Positions 1 to 10,921 of a DNA stretch of 64,000 nt are shown in pieces; the first letter of the stretch is position 1; each line of letters opens with the position of its first letter. The notes beneath the pieces are model-generated. The model was not told the DNA's origin and did not search any database. It was given only the letters and a program-made list of their open reading frames with translations. The DNA comes from Brassica napus (Eukaryota; Streptophyta; Magnoliopsida; Brassicales; Brassicaceae): contig NC_063450.1 of NCBI RefSeq assembly GCF_020379485.1, positions 44,854,681-44,918,680 on the forward strand, given 5' to 3'. Made by a program: the position numbers and the translations under genes.

Positions 1-281
1 TTATAGTTTGTTTTAGACGACAACGCGATTTGATATGAGTAGGATGATTTCATTTATTTTTACAATGAAAAGCATATTCCTTAAATCGTATTTTAAAACA
101 ACAGTTAGATGTTATTACATCTTTTAATTTAATTCCATTTATATACATTGTATGCTTATGTTAACTCACATCTTCAAGAGAAAAAAGTATAATATGTTTT
201 TTTTTGTAAAAGATAAAGTATAATATGTTGGCATGTTGCAATATGACAGATTCTAAAACTGTATTTAGAAAAGTCAATTTT
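1..281. other. AT-rich intergenic DNA
   Basis: No gene is visible. The only structure is a small insertion-like duplication at 184-229, listed separately. Confidence 0.6.
184..229. repeat. Micro-insertion with 15-bp direct repeats
   Basis: The 15-mer AAAGTATAATATGTT occurs at 184-198 and again at 215-229, separated by a 16-base T/A-rich filler. It belongs to a window-wide class of short fillers flanked by direct repeats. Confidence 0.7.
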
Positions 282-788
282 ATCTATACTATTACTTAGG
301 AAATGATTTAGCTTATTTGTCGTGATTTCCATGATAACTCTATATTAAAATATGTTTTAAAAATTATAGTATATATATCGGTAAAATAAGTTAATGTTTA
401 TTAATTATCTTAAATATCATGATAAATATATATATTAACATAAAAATTTATTAATTATACTATAAGCTGAGTCATTAATTTATTAATAGTCAAATTGGCG
501 TACCTGTGTTCCATGACTAAGTTAAAACCTAATAAAAACATGACAAATAAACAAAATTGACTAAAATCATGGAAAACATGACAAATAAGCAAAATCAAAA
601 TAATTATATATCTAATTACATATTTTATAGTTATATTATTTAAATTAATAAATTATGGACTCAACTAAAAACTATTATAAATTAATGACTCAGCTTAAAC
701 CTAAAAACATGACAAATAAACAAAATTACCTAAAATCATGGAAATCATCATAAATAAGCTAAATAAATTCATAAATAATAGTATAGAT
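282..788. mobile_element. Foldback/MITE-like element with long inverted repeats
   Basis: The left end (from 282) and the reverse complement of the right end (to 788) align over about 52 bases. Both begin ATCTATACTATTA and share TTTAGCTTATTT and GATTTCCATG. A second inverted pair lies inside: about 463-490 reads as the reverse complement of the ACTATTATAAATTAATGACT region near 670-695. A direct duplication of ACATGACAAATAAACAAAA-type sequence (about 538-558 and 708-728) is also present. There is no coding capacity and I could not resolve a target duplication, so the superfamily is unknown. Confidence 0.65.
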
Positions 789-1464
789 TAATTAATATTA
801 TCATCATATCATCTGGATGTCAAAAAAAAAAAAAGTAAAATGAAATTGATGTTTGCTGCTAAAAAGTAATTTCGTATTATGCATTAATATATCATCATCA
901 TCTGACAAATAAATCGTGCTCAAAGGCCAGTTAAAAAAAAGGTGCTCAAACTTGTTATGATAATGTTCACGTTTTAGAATTTTGTGGTAAGAGATTCCTT
1001 TCTAATAAACTGGTATTAATATGAATATGAATCATGACTACATCAATTTATTCGGCAAATTAAAAGAATAATCAAATCAACGATACTAGCTTTTCTGCTT
1101 CAACTCAGCTCCACATGATATTCAGTTCAACTCAGCTCCGCATGATATTCAGAACCTATAAAGCAGTTCAAACTAATTAGTATTAAATAGAAGTGCAGCT
1201 CACTTGTTTGAGATATTAAACAGTTCAAAAAATAATCAAATCAATCTTTGAGATATTTATTTTCTTTGGGAACAGATATGATATTAATAATTAAACATGA
1301 TTAAACGTGTTTGATGTTAAACTATAGTGTGGTTTATAGAAGTCGTTGATGTATGTTTGACATATGATTAACGTTGGAAGGGTCTAATTACAAAGTATAA
1401 AAGTCGTTGATACAAAGTCTCTAACTACGCAACACAAATAAATCAAACACGTGACACAGGAAGA
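789..1464. other. Intergenic DNA downstream of the lectin-kinase pseudogene
   Basis: AT-rich sequence with no coding region. It contains one micro-insertion-like structure: GTGCTCAAA at 916-924 and 942-950 around a 17-base filler rich in A. A short imperfect duplication of a CAGCTCC(A/G)CATGATATTCAG segment lies near 1108-1152. Confidence 0.5.
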
Positions 1465-4400
1465 TTAATTAGACATAGACTCAGCACAGGTGAACGTATT
1501 ATAGGGAGAAGGGTTTGGAGGATCATTAACTTGAGCCACGCCTTCAAGCATCTGTGTTACGTTTCTCATGTTAGGCCTCTTCCCTGGCTCTTCTTGTATA
1601 CACCATATCCCTATTTTCACATATCTCTCCACCAAGTCCATATTGTCTAATGCCTCTAAATCTTCTTTGATTAGATCTTTCAACCTCCTTTGTCGGAAAC
1701 AGTCGTACGCCCAATCTATAAGAATCACATTATCCTCTAGATCAACAGCTTTCTTGCAGCACACGATTTCCAAAAGCATGACTCCGTAGCTATAGACATC
1801 GACTTTGGATGTAATGGGACTGTTCCTGAACCACTCTGTCGCCACATAACCCTTTGTTCCGCGGATGTTGGTGAGCGTATGCGTTTGGTTTATCATCAGA
1901 AGCTTGGCTAAACCAAAATCCGAGATCCGAGGATTGTTATGCTCGTCTAGAAGAATGTTCTGCGGTTTTATATCGCAATGTATGATCTGCTCGCTGCACT
2001 CTTCGTGTAGATACAAGATCCCACGTGCAACCTCAACCGCGATTCTCCTTCTATCTTCCCAGCTAGGTCTTGGACGCCTGAAGAAAAACCGGCTAACGTC
2101 CCATTAGGTAAGAGCTCGTAAACGATCAAACGGCTCTGCCCTTCGTCGCAGAAGCCAATTAGCTTCACTAGGTTCTTGTGGTGGATCTGACCAATCACTT
2201 TGACCTCATTCTTGAACTCTTTCTCGCTTTCTTGCGCAACACGGTCTAGTTTCTTGACAGCCACGTGACTTCAGAATCACCTGAAACTTTTTAAAACTCC
2301 TTTGTACACGATCCCGAACGCTCCTCTTCCGAGCTCTTCCACGAAATCTCCTGTAGCCACCACGAGATCTCTGTACGTAAAGACTCTCAGATTCAAGTCA
2401 GTAGCCGTAGCAGCACACTATATCTTCTTTGGTTCGGTTTTTTCGCCATCCTCTTCTTGTTTCTGTTCATATAAAGCAATATGAAGTTCACCAAAGCTGA
2501 AGTTCCAAGCAGAACAGAACAAGTGATGATCAACCAGTCACGGCCTTTGCCTCTTCGTCCAGTATTTGGAACACCCGCAGTGAGTTTTCGAACCTTAATG
2601 AAAGTATCGCTTCCACCGGTCGGAGATCTGTGACCATAAGACAAGGGAAACTTCTTCTTCCAACAAATTGTTCTGAAAACAACCGCAGCACAGAAACAGT
2701 CGTTAAGACAAGAAGCTTTACATCTTTCTTCATCGTAGTTTGAGTACTTCTTGTAATCACCAGACGGCCAATTAGTCTTCTCCAAAGTAACAAAACTCGT
2801 AGAGACTTACATCAGTTTGGTTACTCTTCGCTCCACAACTATGCATCTCAAAATCTGGCTTGCAATCACCATAGCTATCACTAGGATCACTCAACACAAA
2901 CCTCTCAGGACATTGACATCTTGGCCTTTGGTTATCTCCTAAACTGCATATATTATTAAACCCACAAGCCAAGTTCCCAACCTCGTTAGCAGCAAGGTCC
3001 GTTCCAAAGCCTTTTGCGCATATATTCTCAGGCTGAGACCAAGCCCATCTCCACCCACATCTCCTCCCTTGGGATGGTAGTACTGAGCAAAAACACCGTC
3101 GAAATGTAGAACAGCACGGTGGTAGAAGTCTTTAGAAGATACGGGAACGTCTTCTTTGAGATAGAATCTCGAGTTGTTCCTTTGAAGAATATACATGTAG
3201 CCTGACTCGTTGAAAACTAGCTGAGTCCCGGGGTTTTGATTCTTTGTGTTACTTGCGTAGTACGCAAAGTTTATATCGGATTCTAAAAGCGTCTCGGGGT
3301 TGAGAGTGAGAAGCCGTAGATCTCCATCGTTACCTAGATGTAGTCTGTATCTTCCTTTGCTGAAGCTTGTCTCCGTCAGGCGAGATGAGAGGTTCCTTCC
3401 AACTTCCATGCCCTGCATCATCATCAACATCCAATGGCGGAGGGAGAAATTTTTGTGACATGGGTCAATATAAATATAAACATTAAATATTATGCTTTAC
3501 AAACATATCAAGTGCAATAACAAGAAGCTGAATCTGTATCACGGGGGTCATACGTACGTAGCATAAATTAAAATACTCCACTATACACCACTAATTAACT
3601 ATGTAAACACCAACAAAATAAAAGTCATGTGGGTCAAGTGACCCCCCCTCCCAATGAATTGGCTCCGCCACTCTCAACATCGATCCTTAACATACAGCTT
3701 TTGACGACGAGAGTATAAAGGAGACTTATGATATTAGTTTACGTAATTGAATTGTGTCAAACTTAATGTCTAGTGTTTATGAGATAAGCTTTGTCCCGTT
3801 ATTTGTTGCAGATGTTATTTATATCAATAATAGTTTTGTAAAATTGTAATTAAACGTCTTTAAAAATCAAAACCAATTGGTAATGAATGCATGCATTGAT
3901 ATCTTCTAAAACAATTTGAAACGCATGCATGGAGTATTACTCTAGTTTTAATCTTATTTTGTTTAAGTTTTAGTTGTGTAATTCCTAATAAGTTCACAAT
4001 CTTTTATATATATATATATATATTTTTTTTTTATTTATTTATTTAAAGTAAACAGTCTATATGTTCATGTTTTATCTAATGGGAAAATGACATTCTAACT
4101 TGTAAACACGCAGACAAAAACAAAATGCTATATTCAGGTAGAGGTAATATCTGAGATTGCATAACAAAGATTAAAGTACCTGAGTAGGTAACAGAGTGTC
4201 GGTAGGATTTGCGAAGCTAGACCACAAAAACTCGCCGGAATCTTCTGTTGTTTCGCTTAACAGACCGAAGTTTCCAGCGTCATTTATGCGCCCTTGAGAA
4301 ACAGAGCCATTACTTGGAGGAAGTGAAGAACTCCAGAGCTGTTGACCTCGAGGGTCAGTCAGAACCAAACCACGATCTGCGGTAGTAGTGTAACGTTCGA

Positions 4401-4715
4401 ACCAGCAGGGACGAGGCCGGTTGTCGTATTGACTGCTTGTGCATGCCACACGATGGTTTTGTCAGGAATCTTGTCGAACCAAACGGAGAGAGTGAAACCA
4501 TCGTTAGGTTGGATCTTGCGGAACCCGAAAGCAAAGTCACCGGAAGGGGAACGCCATGAGCTAGAGAATTGTTGGGACTCTGAAGCTGTGAGAGATTCTC
4601 CGACAGGAATAGATCCATTTATGATGTTCTGAGATGAAACTGTCAAGATAACACAAAGTGTTTGTAGTTGCAGGACAAGAAAAATATGGATTATCGAACA
4701 CGAGAGGAATCCCAT
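1465..4715 (-). pseudogene. Frameshifted G-type lectin S-receptor-like kinase (RLK1-like) pseudogene
   Basis: This is the left copy of a tandem pair. It has the two-exon layout of its intact neighbour at 5518-8711: exon 1 from 4715 to about 4180 (signal peptide and B-lectin part), exon 2 from about 3412 to 1465 (Cys-rich/PAN region, membrane segment, kinase). Alignment by eye with the intact copy shows several disabling changes: a length change near 4380-4410, a shift near 3060, breaks near 2770-2790 and 2265-2420, and a 1-base loss near 2080. Kinase remnants are clear (HCDIKPQNILLD, DFGLAKLL), but the APEW motif reads ATEW. The intron carries a hAT-type insertion ending about 20 bp from the exon-2 acceptor. 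No full-length product is possible. Short kinase fragments remain open. Confidence 0.93.
3432..3673. mobile_element. Non-autonomous hAT element (242 bp) with 8-bp TSD
   Basis: Terminal repeats are CAATGGCGGAG on the left and CTCCGCCACTC on the right (reverse complement GAGTGGCGGAG). The 8-bp sequence TCAACATC directly flanks both ends (3424-3431 and 3674-3681), which is the hAT hallmark. It lies in the intron of the lectin-kinase pseudogene, about 20 bp from the exon-2 splice acceptor. It has no coding capacity. Confidence 0.85.
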
Positions 4716-5517
4716 TTTGGTGAGGCAAAGATCATGAGATTATATGTATATATATAGATGAATCCCATTTTTCTGAAGCAAATAATGAGATTATATTTAT
4801 TATTTTTATATGGTTTTAAATTGATTTGGTCGTTACTATTGAACGTAGAAAAAGTGTAGGAAGACTTGCTGAATGGTTTTTTTTGGTTGAGAGTCAATGG
4901 AGCAGATTTTGAAGAGTCAACTGAGCTTTTTTTATCCATACAGCTCTGAATATGTGCTCAGACTCTATAGAGTCTTTTAACGTGTGGAATAAACTGCGTA
5001 CAAGTGTGTGGTTATTGTAGTTTGTATGTTTAATAAGACATTTCTCAATTGTAAACGTAAATGACTTTTGCTTCCCTAGGTTTTCTGAATAGCAAAAGAT
5101 ATTATCTTTATCTATATAAGTTGGGATATCAAATGCAAAGCTTAAACTAATCATCCTGTTAATGGAAAAGTCGTATTTTCTTACCAACCACTATTATATA
5201 AAATTAAGAGACATCAATCATGATCTTTTCAACTTTACTATTGTAACACCAGTAAATACTTGAGACTAACAGGTCAATAATGTATTATATTTGTGTGTTT
5301 CAATTTTTTTTTTTGTTGTATATGGTATTTGGTATTATGCAACTTCTTTAAATAAATGATGTGCATCATCAAAGATAATAACATATATTAAAAAAAAAAA
5401 AAAAAAAGATAATAACAAGATGTTGATCCTTTGAAATGTAACTCATTTTTGTGATTCACATTTTCCCTTTACGGTACACATTTTTCCTTTACGGTACACA
5501 TTTTTCCTTTACACCCA
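4716..5517. other. Spacer between tandem kinase copies; upstream region of the pseudogene
   Basis: Sequence just upstream of the pseudogene start (about 4716-5060) resembles that upstream of the intact copy (about 8712-9020), so the duplicated unit included promoter DNA. The start-codon region AATCCCATTTT is itself repeated at about 4708 and 4760. A micro-insertion lies at 5371-5417. Near 5455-5515 a CACATTTT(T)CC(T/C)TTTACGGTA unit is repeated three times. No gene is visible. Confidence 0.6.
5371..5417. repeat. Micro-insertion with 13-bp direct repeats
   Basis: AAAGATAATAACA occurs at 5371-5383 and 5405-5417 around TATATT plus a run of A. Confidence 0.8.
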
Positions 5518-8500
5518 TTACACTGGACCACAAGACAGATACTCATCACAAGACAATACACTATAAGGACAAGGGTTTGGAGGATCACGAACTTGAGTCA
5601 CACCTTCAAGCATCTGTGTAATATTTCTCATGTTAGGTCTCAATCCTGATTCTTCTTGTATGCACCATATCCCTATTTTCACATATCTCTCTACCATCTC
5701 CATGTCCTCAATCGCCTCCAAATCGTCTTCGATTAGATCCTCCAACCTCCTGTCTCGGAAACAATCGTAAGCCCAATCGATGAGAATCACGCTTTCATCA
5801 AGATCGACGGCTTTCTTGCAGCACACGATTTCTAAAAGCATGACTCCGTAGCTATAGACATCTACTTTGGATGTAATGGGACTGTTCCTGAACCACTCAG
5901 GTGCAACATACCCTTTTGTTCCGCGGATGTTGGTGAGCGTATGCGTTTGGTTCATCATCAGAAGCTTTGCTAGACCAAAATCCGAGATTCTAGGGTTGTA
6001 AGACGCATCTAGAAGTATGTTCTGTGGTTTTATGTCGCAATGTATGATTTGCTCTTTACAATCTTCATGTAAATACAATATTCCGCGAGCAATCCCAACA
6101 GCGATTCTCTTCCTATCTTCCCAGCTCGGTCTCGGACGCCTGAAGAGAAAATCGGCTAGTGTCCCGTGTGGTATGAACTCATAGACTATCAAACGGCTAT
6201 GTCCTTCGTTGGAGAAGCCAATCAGCCTCACTAGATTCTTGTGATGGATCTGACCAATCACTCTAACCTCATTCTTGAACTCTTTCTCGTTTTCTTGAGC
6301 AACACGGTCTAGTTTCTTGACAGCCACGGCAACTTCATCACCACCACTAATTGTTATAAATCCTTTGTAAACGATCCCAAAACCTCCTCTTCCAAGCTCG
6401 TCCATGAAATCTCCTGTAGCCACCACGAGCTCTCTGTATGTAAAGACCCTCAGATTCAACTCAACTGCGGTAGATGTCGCGGGACCGATATCTCTAGCTT
6501 GACTCCGTTTCTTCTTCCTCTTATTCATCCTTCTATATAGAGCAAGTAATATGAAATTAAAAAGAGCTGAAGTTCCAAGCAAAACCGAACAAGCGATGAT
6601 CAACCAGCCGCTGTTTCTCCCTCTGTATCTGGTAACTGGAACATCCACAACGCCTTTTAAAACCTTAATGAGTGTATAGCTATCACGTCGATCATCGTGA
6701 TTACCATTAGGTGCTCTCTGTCCAAAAGACAATGGAAACCTCTTCAACCAACATACTCGATCATTTCCGTAAACAACAGCAGCACAGAAACAGTCGCTAA
6801 GACAAGCATTTCTACACGTGTCTTCATCATAGTTTTTGTACCTCTGGTAATCCCCGTACGGCCAGTTCGTGCGGTCTACACGCATAAGCTCGTAAACATT
6901 AACATGCACGTTTTCAGTTTTGTTATTCTCTGGTCCACAAGTCTGCATCTCAAAATCCGGTTTGCAGTCACCGTACTCGTCACTAGGATCCATCAAGGAG
7001 AACTTCTCGGGACACTGACACTTCGGCCTCTGATCATCACCCAAAATGCATATACTATTAAACCCACAAGCTACATTACCAAGAGCTTCTTCGGAGCTCT
7101 TCTCACATATATTATCCGGCACAGCCCAAGCCAACTCCCACCCGTTGCTCCCCTGCTCTTTGGAGTGATGGTACTGAGCGAAAACCCCGTCGAAATGTAG
7201 AACGGCGCGGCGATATACGTCTCCAGAGGATACGGGAACGTTTTCTTTGATACCAAATCTTGTTGCGTTATCGCTTCGTAAAACATACATGTAGCCTGAC
7301 TGGTTGAAAACTAATCTAGTCCCGGGGTTAGGTTCCGTCGTGCCGCTTTCGTAGTAGGAGAAGTATACATCTGTTTCCGCTAGAGACTTGGAGTTGAGAA
7401 CGAGAAGTTTAAGATCTCCGTCGTCACCTAGATGTAGCCTGAATCTTCCTTTCTTGAAACTTGTCTCCGTTAGGCGAGATGAGAGATTACTTCCAATCTC
7501 TATACTCTGCATCATCACCGAGTCTATATATGCTTACAATAACGTATGAAATACTATTGGGTGTAACTGGTAACAACTAAAAGGAATATATGGAATGATA
7601 TGAATTATAATTCTGGAATTTAATGGAATGGAATCAACATTCCACTTATTCCAAAACGTTTTTGATTTGGAATGATTTTTCAAATGATAGTTATTTTTTT
7701 TTCTGGAATGTTATGGAATGAAATGGAATACACATGCATTCCATTTTTTAGTTGTAACTGGTGAATTTTTTTTTGGAATGCACATGAATCAAGCATTCTG
7801 GAAGTTTTTATTCCAAAAAACTGCATTCCAGTTGCAGCCTATGGTTTTATGTGAAACTTAAAAAAAAAAGATAACATGGTTATTTGACAAAAAATATATA
7901 TCATTGTTTCTTTTCATCATTCAAAATTTTAATAAGAAAACCCTAGACAAAAGTATCTGCCTCAAGTTTGCTTATAAACCATGGAAGCTATATATGGACA
8001 TTAGTTCCATAATCTCGCTCATACTCATAAACAGTATTTAGATATATTCCTATTTAAAGAATGAAATTCCGTACCAAAAGTGTTTTGACTCTGGGGCACA
8101 AGGTTTTTACTCACCCTAATTATTAACTTTTTTTATTGAATTATTAATTATACTACCCGTCGGTTTTGAAGTTAGTTATCATGAGAAAATTGACTCACCT
8201 GAGTAGGCAACAGAGTGTCGGTGGGATGATCGAAGCTCAACCACAAATCTTCGCCGGAATCTTTGCTCAGCAACCGGAAGTTTCCGGCGTCGGTTATGAG
8301 CCCTCGAGAAACAGAGCCACTACCTGGAGGAAGTGAAGAAATCCAATGCTGTTGACCTCGAGGGTCTGTGATGACCAGACCGCGATCTGGTGTTAATGTA
8401 ACCTTTGAACCCTCAGGGACAAGACCGGTGGTTGTGTTGACTGCTTGTGCGTGCCACACGATGGTTTTATCAGGAATCTTGTCGAACCAAATGGAGAGAG

Positions 8501-8711
8501 TGAAACCATGGTTAGGCTGGATCTTGCGGAACCCGAAAGCAAAGTCACCGGAAGGGGAGCGCCATGAGCTAGAGAATTGTTGGGACTCTGAAGCTGTAAG
8601 AGATTCTCCGACAGGAATAGATCCATTTATGATGTTTTCAGACGAAACCAGAAGTGTTTGTAGTTGTAAAACAAGAAAAAGATAAATCATCGAACAAGAG
8701 AGGAATCTCAT
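5518..8711 (-). CDS. G-type lectin S-receptor-like serine/threonine kinase, RLK1-like
   Basis: This encodes a predicted plasma-membrane receptor kinase, 833 residues from two exons: 8711-8199 (171 codons, ending CAG before GTGAG) and 7506-5518. The start follows the family: MRFLSCSMIYLFLVLQ forms a signal peptide. The B-lectin domain follows (about residues 30-170), then a Cys-rich EGF/PAN-like region, one membrane helix near 473-495 and a kinase domain from about 540. Kinase motifs are intact: GRGGFGIVYKG, VAVKKLD, HCDIKPQNILLD, DFGLAKLL, APEW. The HCD in place of HRD puts it in the non-RD class, often linked to immune-type receptors. By memory the closest relative is Arabidopsis RLK1 (At5g60900). 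The ligand is unknown. The intron carries a MITE. It is the functional member of a tandem pair whose other copy is dead. Confidence 0.94.
7559..7839. mobile_element. MITE-like insertion in the kinase intron
   Basis: The left terminus GGGTGTAACTGG and the reverse complement of the right terminus (GGCTGCAACTGG) match. The interior is full of GGAATG/CATTCC words in both orientations. A second internal GTTGTAACTGG near 7751 suggests a nested or rearranged copy. I could not define a convincing target duplication, so the superfamily stays open. Confidence 0.65.
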
Positions 8712-9983
8712 TTTACTGAATGATCTTGAGATATATTACACAAGATTTATAATATATATAAGGTTAATATTTCGTTAATACTGAACGTATAAAAGGGTTA
8801 AGAAGACTCATCGAACGTTTTTCTTTCCATAAGTCAATGTATCAGTTTTTCAAGAGTCAACTGAGTATTTTCCTCCATGCAAATATATGGTTTACAAGCT
8901 TTCAAAGGAAAAAAAAGGTCTACAGCCATATAACGTGTGTTGTAAATAAGAGTACAAAGTGTAGTTATATATTTATTATGATAGGACCATTTATGAATTT
9001 TAAACGTAAAAGACTTTTGTTTCCTCGGGTTGAAGTTTGAATGGGAAAAACTTTTTTTTTGGACAAAAAGACTATGATTTTAAAATCGGGATATTAAATT
9101 GTTGTTCAAAGTACTCTTCATGCTATATATCAGGTATTTTGAATGGCAAAAAACTTGTAATATTTCCGATAGATTGAAATATTATAATTAAACATACGTT
9201 AAAAAAAATATTCAAGTATTCTTCATGCTCTATCGACAAGTCAAATGTTTTTGTCAAATGCCTCCATCTGACAAACCTCTTGATTGATTCCACATTCAAA
9301 GATTCGAATCATGTCTTTCAAGTTTCAACTATAAACTTAAGCTATTTTTTTTTTAGTAAAAATGTTAAGTTTATTACCATTTTCAATTTAGACAGAATTT
9401 ACAAAGATCACAAGAAGCAGATTTGCAGAAAAATTAAATCTAAACACAACAACAAAAAACGGAAATTGAAAAAACGGAGGAGACCCCAATCACGCACAAC
9501 ATCGAATACATAGCATTGCCTTGACTGAAGGGAGAGGAAGCAAAGTTGCCTAATGCAACCGTTGAATGAAGCAGGCCGCTTTAAGCCCAGGAGCACGAAC
9601 CCGGTAGATTGGCCCCATACCCGGTGTCCGCCTCAGAAGATGAGCGGCCAAGTCACCCAAACCTCCAAACCGGGAAGGCCACCACGCTCAGACACCGCCG
9701 CTGTTGGTTCTCACACGTGCGTGCGTGTGGGTTCTCAATGGTAAACTTACGCTATTACCATTGAGTCCAACCGTCTAGCTAGCTATCAGCATATACAAAG
9801 AAAAATCTTAAATTTAATTTGTTATAAATTTGCTATGGAATAGATCTTTCCTAAATCCGTTATCGGTTCTAGGTGAAAGTTGGTTTCTAAAGTTATGGTT
9901 TTCTTTTTTAGTTGTAGTTTCTTAGCTTCTGGGTTTGTCCGGTTAATGACTCCGGTTTCTATCCGGCTTATGTATCTCGTGGC
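8712..9983. other. Intergenic region upstream of the intact kinase, with an unclassified GC-rich repeat fragment
   Basis: The first ~350 bp is related to the upstream DNA of the pseudogene copy and should hold the kinase promoter. At about 9440-9770 base composition changes abruptly to GC-rich, with CCCGG, CCGCC and CACACG words. This looks like an old transposon fragment, but I do not recognise its family. It ends with a perfect 11-bp inverted repeat (9732-9742 and 9753-9763). No intact gene is seen. Confidence 0.5.
9732..9763. repeat. Perfect 11-bp hairpin
   Basis: CTCAATGGTAA at 9732-9742 pairs with TTACCATTGAG at 9753-9763 around a 10-base loop. It sits at the edge of the GC-rich fragment and may mark the end of a mobile element. 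The function is unknown. Confidence 0.75.
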
Positions 9984-10451
9984 CAGTGCCGTGCTTAGAA
10001 CAATCGGGGCCTAAGGCAAATATAATTCATTTTAACAAAACCAAATTCTACATAGATAATAATAATAACAACTAAATAATAATATAAATAATATTAGTAT
10101 AATAATAATATTTTAATATAAGTTGACAAATAAAACTGGGTTTTTGTTATTTCATAATTTGAAACTAGTTTATGAAAAAATTATAAAAGCTTTAAATGGA
10201 AAGCATTATATGTTTTGTTATTAACAAAACCAAATTCTACATAAACAAAAAAGTTTTCAACATTAATTAAAACAGAAGTTAAAGCTCACGACAACAAATG
10301 AGAATATAAATGGAGGTTTGGTTAATTAAAAACATATTTTCCGGTGACTATTATCATTTTATTTGTGTCATAAACTGTAAAATTGGGACTCCAAAATTAA
10401 CAGGGGCCTGAGGCCAATGCCCTCAAAATCAAAAGCGTAGGCACGCCTCTG
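9984..10451. mobile_element. Non-autonomous hAT element (468 bp)
   Basis: The left end CAGTGCCGTGCTTA and the reverse complement of the right end (CAGAGGCGTGCCTA) match at 11 of 14 positions. Flanks are CTCGTGGC (9976-9983) and CTCATGGC (10452-10459), an 8-bp duplication with one mismatch. Subterminal GGGGCCTAAGGC and GGGGCCTGAGGCC words are typical of such elements. No coding capacity. Confidence 0.82.
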
Positions 10452-10921
10452 CTCATGGCCTATGTTTAGGTTCCTTTTGTTTGATTATTCTATCTTTGTT
10501 GTAATGGGAATGGGATGATAGGATGTACTGAACTTGTTCATCTTTGGTGGTTAACTAAAATTCACATATGACAAAAAAAAAAAAGATTTTTAATTCCGTT
10601 ATAGAAAAACATCGACGAACATATATATCACATTTTACACGGATGGATTCTTGCCATCAACTCATTTGCAACGGTTTAGTGACGACTTGAATAAGACCGC
10701 AAGTTTTTATTTATATATATGAAGACCGCATATTAATCCCCTATATATTAATTGAGAAGCATTTGAAAAATTAGAATCTTAATTTTGTATTAATTAAAAA
10801 AAAACTCAAATCCTAGGTGGCACTCTAAATGCATTCTAAATTTAATTTCAAAGAATTCTAAAGCATATAATATAAAGTATAGTTTAATCTAATGGTGTCA
10901 CATTATTCCATAATTATATAA

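Noticed and set aside
9553..9744. Short plus-strand frame in the GC-rich island
   Set aside because: No recognisable domain and no start or splice context; GC-rich DNA gives chance frames.
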